Shown here: positions 45,501 to 56,062 of the stretch, in pieces
Layout of the letters: each line of letters starts with the position of its first letter
How positions within the stretch are numbered: the stretch's first letter is position 1
Source of the DNA: Whitmania pigra
Lineage: Eukaryota; Annelida; Clitellata; Hirudinida; Haemopidae
Assembly: GCA_021613335.1 (NCBI GenBank)
Contig: JAJTWR010000003.1
Span: 62,001 to 126,000 of the forward strand
Direction: 5' to 3'
Length of the DNA: 64,000 bases
Notes under the pieces: generated by a model
Database searches by the model: none
What the model was told of the DNA's origin: nothing
The model's input: only the letters and a program-made list of their open reading frames with translations
Made by a program: the position numbers and the translations under genes

Positions 45501-48500
45501 CTGGGGTTGGTTGAGATTATCAGAAGAAGAATTAATAAATTAATAAAGAATTAATAAATTAATAAAGAATTAATAAATTAATAAAAAATTAATAAATTAA
45601 TAAAAAATTAATAAATTAATAAAGAATTAATAAAGTAAAACTGACCGAGCCGGATGTCCCTGTAAGCGAGGCAAATGGTTCTCAGCGTACTCCCGGTCAT
45701 GTGCATGAAGGCCGTGTTTACCCTGACTTTGGCATCCTGCTCAATGCGTATTATGGTGTCGTCATCTTCGAGCATGTACGTACATCTGTAAAAGGAGCTA
45801 TTTTTGTCTGAATCAGTCAAATATTACAATCTTATTATTAATACTTATTATATATTATTGTAAGTACTTAAATATTGTATTAACTTCTTATTCCGATCGA
45901 TCAGCAAATAATCTGGATGAATTTAATCTGTTTAATCTGAATTTAATTTACTTCTCGAGTATGACTTCTGTAGCACCTTTAACCAGCACCAAATACTTGT
46001 TGGGTTTTGGATTGTAGACAGTGGTCATTGATTTTCTGACCGAGTTAAACGTGATGACGTTGGTAATCTTCTCTGGCGTTGCTGCTCTTCTGACGCTCAT
46101 GTAGTTGATGCCGATCGTCGAAAGAAAATTGAGGAGAGCGCATTCGGTTTTGTTGCCGACGTAGATCGGAAGTTGCCCGGCCCTTCTCTCTTTCTCAGTG
46201 GGAAGCTGCAAGGTTTATTAAAGAATATAAAAATATTATAAATCATTTATTCATTTATATATGCCAGATTTAGATTTCATTTCGAAGATTGCATCAATCG
46301 GTGTAATTGTTTTACGATGATGCTGGAGGTGATGCTGCTGTTGATAGCGATGGAATCACCGAGGAGGTCAAGGACTCTTTGAGTGAAATCCGCATGCGTG
46401 GCTTTCTGAAACATTCTTCCTGTGTAATTATAATATTACCATAAAACAATTTTGTGTTACTTGCAATAATCACACTATAACTTGTTTATATATTAATATA
46501 CAAACAACACCGGATCTAGAACATTTTGGATGGGCCATGCACTGGATCCAGTAGGCGGGTTTAAGGCAGAAGCTATTAAAGTTTTTCCAATGTGGTAAAT
46601 TATGGAAATAGTTAAAAACCAAATTAAAGTGTATTTAATTAATTTTTTCTTATATTTTAAAAATCACTGGGGGTTGGTCCACGGCCCTATCCGCCCCTAC
46701 CTAAATCCTAAATTCTAAATATTCACCAGCCAGAAAGCATTCCACAACAGTCATCCTATTGGTTGTCAGCGTTCCTGTCTTATCCGAACAAATGGCTGTT
46801 GCATTGCCCATAGTTTCGCAAGCATCCAAATGTCGTACCAGGATATTTTCTGACATCATCCTCTGCAGCAACAACAATTCTACCAAAAATAAATACGACT
46901 ATTGCAATTATGATCATATTGTTAGTACAATTCTCGCCTTGACTGAATAAGCGAGTGCGAGCGTGACAGCCAATGGCAATCCTTCAGGAATGGAAAGTAC
47001 AAGGATGGTAACTCCGAAGATAAAAAAGTTGAGGTACTCCTTCACCATAGTCATATTCCATGCCACGTTGTTGAGATAGTTCTCCAAGGAAAACCGAACG
47101 AATAAGACCATTGTGGTTATTAGTGCTACTATGAAACCTGGAGTGTTATTGGTTTTAGAGATTGTTAAAGGTTATGATATCGATTAGGGCATTATGGTTA
47201 CTTTATGATCATAAAGAAAACCTGAATATCCCAAATAGACAGTCATTTTGATTAGTTTACCCCTGATAAGCGACATCTCCTTTCCTGTGATTGAAATAAT
47301 TTCCACGTGAATCGTCAGAATTTAATTAGTTACATCATATATCATCTAGCTTATATTTTGTCATCTTCAGGCATTCATTTCCAATCTAGTGGCGACGCCT
47401 TCAAAACCTAGAAGTGCTCTTCTAAATAGATCTCCAAAATGGTTTAGCCTTCTGTAGCAAAAAGTTCATAAAGTTTTAAAATTACTGCAGTAATTATTAT
47501 TTATTATTAACGAATAAACGTGATCTAAATAATTACGCATAGGTTATTGATTAGGTGACTAACGGCGCTTCTCAAATTGAAATAATAATCGTCGTGAGTT
47601 TTTGATCAATCGAGGTTACTTACCTTCCGACTCCATGAGAGCCATGCTGGCTCCAGATATTGTGTTTTTGCCCACTGCTACCACCAACATCTTACCGCTT
47701 CCCTCCATTACATTGGTTCCTGAGGAAGATAACAGTAACCGTGACATTGACGATGGAAACCATAATTTGACATGATATTGACCACTCACCCGCTATCAGT
47801 CTGTAATCTCTGTTTGGAGTCTTGTCTAAGAGGTTTGTTTCTCCTGTCATCGCACTTTCATCAATCTTGAGATCACTAGCCTGAAGCACAATGCCGTCTG
47901 CAGGAACTGAATCTCCGTACTTTATATGACAAATGTCTCCCACCAAAAGATCTCTCATGGGAATATTCACCACTTCCCTTGCAGGAGTATTAAGATTAAC
48001 TTGACAACCTTTCTCGTCTCGATAACATCAATTCCTTAGGAACCAACAACAATTAATTGTAAGATAATCACTTGTTCATGAGAACTGCCACCCGATGATC
48101 CATTTCCAATTGCTTATGCAGACTTCTGAATTGTCTCTCTTTTTTCCAGTCGTTGATGGCAGTCATGAGGACTATAACAACTACTGCAACCAAAATGGCG
48201 CCGCTCTCGATTATCGATGTGAACATACTCTCGTCAGACGCTGTATTATGATAAAAAAAAAACATCCGCAACAATTATATTACTATAATCTGGATATATT
48301 ATTTGTAATGGACCTTAAAAAAAATTTACTAAAATTCTAAATATAAATAACCAGGATTGGTAGACGGAAATTTCGAATCTCTAATTATTTTTTTACGAAA
48401 AAATTTAAAAAAAAAACAAGTTATACAAAACATAATAATGTCAATTAACAATAGATGATACTATTTTTTGTTATAAAGTATTTTAAATGAGTTAATTGGA

Positions 48501-48696
48501 TAATGCTTACATTCCTCCCTGATAATAAAAGACAAAATCAGTGAAATGGCAGCTGCTCCAATAAGGATGAATAAGATGAAGTCATTCAATGCTTCCCAAA
48601 CAAACATAATGAACGGTTTCCGTTTCTTCCTTTCCACAAAATTTCTTCCATAATAAAGTATCCTGGCCTTCACGTCGGTAGGCACCCTCGACAATC
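41627..48696 (-). CDS. ATP2B: Plasma-membrane calcium-transporting P-type ATPase (PMCA), 5' end not found
   Basis: Exports cytosolic calcium across the plasma membrane. Exons on the minus strand: 48511-48696, 48071-48240, 47790-48012, 47624-47719, 47261-47284, 46938-47137, 46727-46862, 46316-46419, 45952-46205, 45646-45785, 44701-44840, 44433-44490, 44150-44271, 43777-43971, 43250-43441, 42645-42877, 42247-42472, 41923-42030, 41627-41803. Motifs: MTGETN (actuator), [10 protein letters not shown] (helix 4), [16 protein letters not shown] (phosphorylated Asp), [86 protein letters not shown]. These are PMCA signatures, distinct from SERCA. The first exon seen starts in phase and needs an upstream exon I could not identify. 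The junction at 48013-48070 joins in frame only with non-canonical splice ends. The C-terminus is unusually short, with no calmodulin-binding stretch recognised. Confidence 0.9.
42541..42575 (+). repeat. (TTA)n microsatellite
   Basis: About 11 ATT triplets in a PMCA intron. Confidence 0.85.
44851..45120 (+). repeat. GATATATTGATATGATGAT-type compound satellite in a PMCA intron
   Basis: About 270 bases built from ATATTGAT and GATGATG words in a loose 18-24 base period. It sits directly upstream (minus strand) of the acceptor of the exon ending at 44840. The Tyr/Ile/His-rich open frames here come from the repeat. Confidence 0.9.
45534..45632 (+). repeat. AATTAATAAATTAATAAAG tandem array
   Basis: About five copies of an 18-19 base unit, starting 14 bases downstream (minus strand) of the PMCA splice donor at 45645, inside the intron. 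Confidence 0.9.
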
Positions 48697-49836
48697 CTAT
48701 TTAAAATAAATAACAATCAATTATAATATTAATTGCCATAAGCCTATTAAGTTCTTTAATGTACTTAGATATCTTCAAATGAAAGCAGGAAATTTTGTCA
48801 CATGTCGAGACTTTCGAAACATTTTTGATCCGTTTGATGATCAATGTTATGCGCGGTAATGGCAACAGTCGTAACCGTTCCTGCACCAACAGGGAGAACC
48901 CTGGTCTATGGGTGCTCTGTATATAGCGCAGCGGTTATAAAGAGATGCTTTGGAATTGATATTTTGGCAAAACCAGTTGATGATTTGGAATAAAAATTTG
49001 CTAATGGAATATTAAATTTGAGCTGAATAATAAAATGTGACTATAACTATATTTTCATATACAATTTGTTAATTTTTTACATATGGGATTTATTGTCATT
49101 ATTATTTAATAATTTTCTCCCTCTACCATGACCAAATTTAAAATCATGGCTGTCACCATAAGTACATGTACTGCTTGCAGGGCCGCCAACAGAAATTTCG
49201 GACCCTTAGACAGAACAGCCACAGGCCCGTGCCTTATGTCAATATTATTATTATATATGGGAAAGCAAAGTTCTAAAAACCGGGCGGCCCCAAAAAAAAG
49301 CCTAGCTCATGGGCATTTACCTCTTATCGACGGCCCTGATTATGCATTCATTATGTAATCTAATTATCTATTAATATGATAAAACTTTTTTATCATGTTT
49401 ATTGACGATATGGCGGTCGACCTCTCTGTGGATCAGTTTGCAGGAGTTCGCAAAGCCTGTTTGACGAACCAAAGTGTTCAGACAGAACATCATGACCTCT
49501 TTCTTCGATTAAAATTTTCAAATCTGAAATGGGAACCCACTGGTCCTCAAATCTTGGAATCATTTTTGTTTTTCATCCAATTGGACAATTAAGCTTTAAT
49601 GACGTCTGCGCTTTTCATATTCAGGATTATAAAATTTTAAAGATACATGAAAAATTAACTAAAATAAATAACTTAATTATTTAAAAATATATTTGAATAG
49701 AAATCTGTGGTTTGGGCATTTATTCATTTTTCTCAATTAAAAAATTGCATTTCGCCCATCTATTGATTAAAAAAGGCGTCCTTAGGAACCCCTAGTAATA
49801 CGGTAGGCTTTACTTTCCAATCCAAATTTGTTGTTA
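48697..49836. other. Divergent interval between the PMCA and DNAAF3 genes
   Basis: The missing PMCA N-terminus and both promoters are expected here or beyond, but no exon matching the known PMCA N-terminus was recognised in minus-strand translations of 48700-49080. A MITE-like element lies at 49178-49338. The plus-strand frame at about 49395-49592 shows no recognisable family. Confidence 0.4.
49178..49338. mobile_element. Short MITE-like element with inverted ends
   Basis: The left end CAGGGCCGCC and right end GGCGGCCCTG-like CGACGGCCCTG are inverted copies (CAGGGCCGYC), 161 bp apart, and hAT-like in type. No matching target-site duplication was found in the flanking 8 bases, so this is tentative. 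Confidence 0.35.
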
Positions 49837-52800
49837 ATGGATCGGTATGAGTATATCAATTGGTGGGGCTACTCTCCATCTCTCGATTTATTGGAAAACT
49901 TTCAATCTGACACAGGTTATTTTCCTACTCAAAATTATATTTTGGTGAAGAAAGCATTTGCTTAAATAAGTAATTTAAAGACGATCTTTCAATGATTTTG
50001 TTAATTTATATTCGCAACAATTTATTGATATATTGTTGTCAGTGTTGCAATACAACAGAATTTTGTCTTGTAAATTAGCAGATGAAGTTAACATTTTATC
50101 CTTCGGAGCTGGAGATTGTAGGCACATTTTGGAAACATTGTCTAACCTTTTCAAAAAAAAGAAAAAAGTAAATGTAGGTGTATGGTATTACCTATTTTAT
50201 TTGTTAAATAACTTGAACATTTATTGGGTATATTGTCAAAAGATGGTAATTTGCTTAAAAGTTTTATTGTATCCATAGAACAACGTTTTACTAACCATTT
50301 TTATAGCATTTATTTTTTTATATTTTTTACAACATCTCTAACAACTTTCAAATTTTCATAAAGTTTTACATTGTTGAGAGTTCAATGGAACTTTATGCTC
50401 GTCATATGCTTCTCATGTCCATCATCCTCAAACAGCAAGCCATGAAAGGAATCCGAGGTGTGTTGTCAACGTTTGAAAAAAAAACGTTTAAAATGAAATA
50501 CAAACTCAAGAAGTCTTTAATTCTAATCCTTGATTCGAATGCAATGTTGCAGATTGGTCAATAAAGAAATTATATTAAAGCAAATATTCAATGTAATATT
50601 GTACTTGCATATTCTTAAAGTTATTGTTTATTATAGTTGTGCTATCAAAAATAATGCTTCAAAAATGCTTCTATTTAATTTATCTACTATTAATCATAAT
50701 GATTTCCAACATGCTTTAAAGGTTTGATAAAAAGATGATAACATGTTTTTGCTATCAGAAAAGTCTGAGGTTTTTCTTGAAATTCATGGCAACGCTCTCA
50801 TCAGGAAGCAAACTGTTGATTGCATACAAGAGAATTCTGAGCAGCTGTTAAAGTGAGCATGTTTAATGTCATCAAAACAATGCAAATAAGCACTACCCGT
50901 GCAGTCGGTAATATTACGAATGATATGTTCTCGGCAATGCTACTGCCGTTAAATTCATGCAATACGTGCTTATTACCGTTGCAACTCTATCAATTTCGAC
51001 GAAGGATGGTCACCGATTACGGCTATCTGGACAAGAAGCTCCCATTGTTTGACCTCACCAACCTGAAGGTTAGTGTAAATCGTAAGACTTATTTGGAGTA
51101 TGAATTTAATGGTCACGATGATCATCATGCCTTGTCTTCAGTACAAGGAGAGAGATTGCCTTGAGGGAATTTTTAAGTACTGGAGAAAGCCTGAAATAGG
51201 AGACAAGTTTGACCTAGCCAAGTGTTGGTGAGATAATATAAACATATAATAATATAATATAATATAATAGAGATAATATAGACAGATTAGTTTGATTCGC
51301 CAATTACTGTGTACAAGATTATACATTTGATTCGATTGGAAATAAACAACTACGATTACCGTAGATAATGAAATGAACAAAACCATTGAAAATGGTTATC
51401 TGCGTTTCTGTGCAGGGACTTCAGGCTGCGTTCGTATCTCGGATCAAGATACGATGCCATTCCCAACGTTTTTGACTGGCATTTTTACATGAGGCTTGTT
51501 GACAAACATGTTGGTTTGTGAATTAAAAAAGTTTAATTAAGTAACAGTGCTAAAATTATGTTGGAATCAGCACTTTGTTTTCTGAAACATTTAAAAAAAT
51601 ATTTTATTAATTACAATTTTTTAAACAATGATATTATTTATTTAAAGATTATTTTACTTGACTGACACTGACACGATCGATTTTAAAATAAAGGCAGAGA
51701 TAATCGGATCGAGAAATTACATTAGATGGAGGAGGTCCGGAGTATCCTATCAACTGAGGGAAGCCGATTACAATATGACTAACAAGACGCTCGCTTCTGC
51801 CGTGATTTTTAAAAAAGTAACGCTTTATATTGTTATTATTATTAATATTATTATTACTCAAGAATGATTGAGTTAATGGTTAATATATTGCATGCAGTAT
51901 AAATGGTTGGGAGATTATAGTACTTTCAGTGCGTCCCACGGCCTAATGGTTAAGGGTTAGGGTTAGTGCCTCTCACGATGGCCGCACAGAATTGAACCCC
52001 ACCTCAACTAGCTATGCAAAGGACGTTAATAAAACATTTTTATAGTACTTACACATACAATTTAGTTGTATGAGGCACTCAAAATTTCATCAAAGAACAA
52101 ATAAAAATCATACATACTATGGATTAACTGTATAAAATAAAAATATAGATATAATGATGTAGTGGTTAACAACTTTCGATGCTGTAATCATTCTAATCAT
52201 TGATAAATAGGTGCTGTTGCTAATGCTAAAATATTATTATCACTTACAGGAGGGTGATAAGATCCCAACAAGGGGTTATTGGGGCGATGTAATACTTAGT
52301 CCCTACGTGTCTTTCGGCATCGAGTGCCGAGAGCAGAGTTTCTTCAAGAGGTGCAACAAAATTCTCACCAAGGTGATGGCCATTAAAATTAATTAATTGT
52401 TTGGGAAAATGTGGCGGTTGTTCTTAACAGTGGAACTGATGTTGGCAACATTGTAACTACTATCGTGCAATAGCCATTTTTGGTTGCCATCAATATACAT
52501 CATTAATTAATATTATAATCATCATTTGCAGACAAGTGAGGATGTAGCCATGTACAATATGGAATGTATCATCCATCAAATCATATATGGGGAAGAGCAT
52601 AAGCCAACCACTTCATCATGCAACTTCATCAGCAGGGAGTTTAAAGGCCACAATCGAGGTATTTCAACATTACTGACCTTTTTACGTTGATAATTGCGTT
52701 GACGTACCACTATAATACCAAGCTATTAATCATTAACTTGTCTACCAATATTCTTTACAAAAAGTCAATGTGAGGTGAAAGGAACTGAATTAAATTGTAA

Positions 52801-54099
52801 TTTCAAATGAACTCGATAAATTCTAAGCTGGAATCAATCAGTAAAACAAACTTAGATTATATGTAATTTCTTATAACATTTTCCTTTCGCAGAAAGCGAA
52901 GGTAGCTCGAGAACGTCGGCCAAAGCAGATGTCATGTCGGATGATGGTAAATGTTTAAATTACTTCTTAGGTTTGGTTTATGACTAACCGTACCGCTCAG
53001 GGTATCGAGAGGTTTCATCTCAGATGATATTCTTTATAGTTTGCCTTGCTTCATCTTAACTATTCTTACCTATGAACATGTTTTGTTGCTTTGATTTGGG
53101 GATGTTGTTATTTCATCTGATAACCAGGAATCCAGTAAATAGAATCAAGTCAATTATCAAGTATTTTTTCTGAATTTTAATAATGTATTGAATCCATCCT
53201 ATCTATCATCTGAGCCTAATTTTAGCTCATACAAATTACAGAATTTATTCACCTTGGTGGAGTCAAGGTCATTTTCTTGTCCCATTTAATTTCTCCGAAG
53301 TTGCACCATCACTCCGAGTTCAAAAAGAAATTCCATGTGATTTATTTTGGAAACAGGTTATTGATGTTTGAACTAGAATTTGTAACAATTTGGAAACAAA
53401 TAATAGAAATGTAAGCAGAGCAAGTTAGGTTACTCATTTTGGTAATTAGTGATTTGGTTTAGAATAATTTTAACATTTTGTTGGTAACGAGTGATTTGGA
53501 TTAGAATGATTTATTAGCGCTACAAGAATCAAGATACTAATTGTTAAATGAAGCAGTGTTGTAAGATTTTTAAACTTTTGCATTTTAATGTAAACATTAT
53601 TTTTTTTTCCATCATTAAGTCAACTCCAAGTCTTGACAAAGGACTTGTGTGATACCTTTCAAGACACCGCCATTCTGTACTTTGAGACGGCCAAGTAAAT
53701 ATCACCTCTTTTTGTTCGTGAAAATAATGATGAAAGCTCCGTTTGCCGTGCGCAATCTCAAACGGAAGTTGGACGGAAATCGCGCCTCACAGACAATTTT
53801 GATCTGCAGATAATTATAATAAATATCCCTTCATTATTGATTGATTGACTAAGCACATTAGCACTTAAAAATTATTTTAAGATTCATGTTGGATCTCAAA
53901 AAAGAGGAGATAGAAAGATTTGACGAGAAAGTTCGGGAAATTGCAGAATCGGTTGGTTGCAAAGTAGGTCAATCAGTTCTTTTTCGGTTTGAACGTTTCA
54001 AAATGCAAAGCTCTTGAATGTTCACAGGAACCGACTGAACTGTCCAATGGTGCCCACGTTCGATTTACTCTCGAGCGCCAATCAGGGAGTCAAAGTTGA
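49837..54099 (+). CDS. DNAAF3: Dynein axonemal assembly factor 3
   Basis: A cytoplasmic factor needed to preassemble dynein arms before delivery to motile cilia. Fifteen exons join in frame to 457 residues: 49837-49915, 50082-50173, 50364-50457, 50759-50852, 51005-51068, 51142-51227, 51416-51509, 51694-51816, 52250-52372, 52532-52658, 52893-52946, 53242-53356, 53620-53694, 53882-53963, 54028-54099. Similarity to animal DNAAF3 runs through the protein: INWWGYSPSLDLL at the start, ILSFGAGDCRHILETLS, YIVESSMELYARHMLL, DFRLRSYLGSRYDAIPNVFD, TRGYWGDVILSPYVSFGIE, and FLSHLISPKLHHH near the end. The human protein is longer at the C-terminus (about 540 residues). All introns are GT-AG. This gene implies the organism builds motile cilia or flagella. 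Confidence 0.93.
51925..52035 (+). mobile_element. tRNA-derived SINE-like sequence in a DNAAF3 intron
   Basis: GGCCTAATGGTTAAGGGTTAG (tRNA A-box-like, near 51942) is followed at tRNA-like distance by GAATTGAACCCCACC (degenerate B-box, near 51990) and then an AT-rich tail. It lies between DNAAF3 exons 8 and 9. It is related in type, not clearly in sequence, to the candidate at 12720. Confidence 0.35.
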
Positions 54100-54430
54100 T
54101 AAGTAAACTTGCACTGAATTTGCCGAGTTTTCGCTTTCGTTTAACGTTCGTCTCAGTAAATCTCAAAGTATTAAGTATTACTAACGTTATCGTTAAAGTC
54201 ATGTAATGTACGCTTCCCCAAATTAGTAAGCTAAGTTATTACGATTTGGTGAATAGAGAATCTCATAAAAAATTCTATTGTAAAAATGTCAATCAATTAT
54301 CTGATTAAAAAATGATTGGTAAGCGATTCGTGCTACTGGCTCATAATAGAAATAAGTAAAACGGAAAAAAATCAAAAATGTTCCAAAGTGCTGCTAGTCG
54401 AATGAAGCTAAACGGCGTTGAAATGAAGTT

Positions 54431-55168
54431 TTACTGCGCGTTGCAAGATTTGCAGCAGTATTCTTTGAACTTGGGATCGTTAGTGCAGTGATGGTGACCG
54501 AAGAAGGAGACGTAACCGTCGCAAGTGTACACCTTCGATCTTTGTTCTTCACCAACGTTCCGAGAGATTTTGACGAAGTGGTCTCCATACTGGCAATCTT
54601 AAATGTTAACGAGTAATAAATAAACTTCTCCAGTGTGACAAGATAATTGTTGGTTGTGTCGTCTTACAAAACAACGTTCATTATCTCGCAGCGTTGACGA
54701 CGTTTCCAGTGAGTTGGAGTGGCTTATTATAGATACTTTGGAGCATATATAAGTTATTCAATTGCACAAGTATATAAAACTTAGCAATGTGCAAGTTAGG
54801 CTGCCTTAATATACTCACTAATAATAAAACCAACAGCTTTGTAACATGTTTGTAATAGATTATTCAGTGATTTGGCTGTAGTTTAAAAGTATGAACAAAA
54901 AAAAATTACCTTGGATCCCCGTTTCGAATCTCCTACAAGACTGACAGCAGAGATTCCTGTTGTGTTCCAAGTAACAATAATGTGATTGCAACATTGTTCT
55001 ACACTCGTCAGATCTGTCTACGCACTGTGCTATGAAGGATATTGGTCGTGTTAAAATTAAATTCAATTTAACACTTTAAAAGATCTCACCGGTTGATGTA
55101 TCAATAAAAATTGAAAAGAAAAATAAAGTCAGTAAGCTGCAAGCCAAAACATAGTGTCTGGAATCCAT
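54431..55168 (-). CDS. Small secreted protein with two six-cysteine modules
   Basis: Three exons join in frame to 121 residues: 55090-55168, 54910-55029, 54431-54597. Residues 1-26 form a signal peptide with a strong hydrophobic core (LLTLFFFSIFI), so it should be secreted. Module 1 has Cys 29, 36, 45, 54, 55 and 58 in the pattern C-x6-C-x8-C-x8-CC-x2-C, reminiscent of PLAC-type (protease and lacunin) modules that end ADAMTS-like proteins. Module 2 has Cys 68, 92, 104, 114, 115 and 118, starting CQYGDHF and ending CCKSC. Both end in CC-x-S-C, so they look like diverged duplicates, one per exon. There is no protease, TSP1 or membrane segment. I do not recognise the family; a lineage-specific extracellular matrix or signalling peptide is possible. 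Confidence 0.75.
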
Positions 55169-56062
55169 CTGTTTTTCTTTTTGAAAATCCTCAAAATAAA
55201 AATACTACAAATCCAGTCGCAAATTCTAAATTGTGAGCGCGTTATCCACTCCTGGAGTTCATCAACAAATATCTTCAAGCAGAGCAGAGCGAAAACATAG
55301 CATAGCTGCTACGAAGAGAATTTAGCTTCATTCTTCTTACCCATGTAGGCAGGCCAGGTACACTCACTCGCTGCATCCACACGTACCACACTTAGCACTT
55401 CGACCACTGCTAACTTGTCATATCGCTTAAAAGAAATTCTCAATGCCTCTATTCTGATGTCTTAGAGACTTTGGGTTCCTTTGAAAGTTGACAAATCGTA
55501 GCTACCGATAGAATCGGAATAAAAACAGAATAGTACGACCGGCCCGGCTATTCAGCTCAGACCACTCCCTACTTTTGAATGATCATAAAGTTATACGATT
55601 TATTAAAAATTTGTAAAACTACTTTTAGCAATGCTACTTGCTATTATTATTATTATTATTATTATTTACATTCTGCACCAACACTAATAACACTATAATC
55701 CTACACAACGAACTCACGGCGCAAGATTATCGTGCTGCGATAATTGTGATCCTCAAAGCCATTCGTATAACGAGAATCGACTGAAGAAATCTTTCATTAA
55801 ACTTGCTTAATTCGAGACAGAGACGCCGCCCAATAATTGTATAGAGGGCGTCCAAATGATTGGCAGGCGGCTTCGCCAACAATGTAAACCTTTGTTAGTG
55901 AAGGCTCTTGCAAAAAAGTCCAAATCATCTTAGTTAAGCAACGGACTCCAATAGAATAAACAAATAATAATAGCTCTCGCAAATCTAGTGACGGTTGGAA
56001 GTCAAGATAACAAATACAAACAAAACAAAGCATCGAATCGCTGTGCATTGCGAAATTGTCCT
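55169..56062. other. Intergenic region between the secreted-protein gene and PIGB
   Basis: No gene was recognised. It holds the likely promoter of the minus-strand secreted protein (just above 55168), a (TTA)n tract at about 55642-55667, and the 3' flank of PIGB, with an inverted AATAAA (TTTATT) near 55598. Confidence 0.45.

Noticed and set aside
47395..47455. Possible extra PMCA exon (frame [14 protein letters not shown] after CTACAG)
   Set aside because: It resembles the KLxxLAxxIGK linker a little, but its acceptor phase does not fit the preceding exon (phase 1) and its donor does not fit the following one cleanly.
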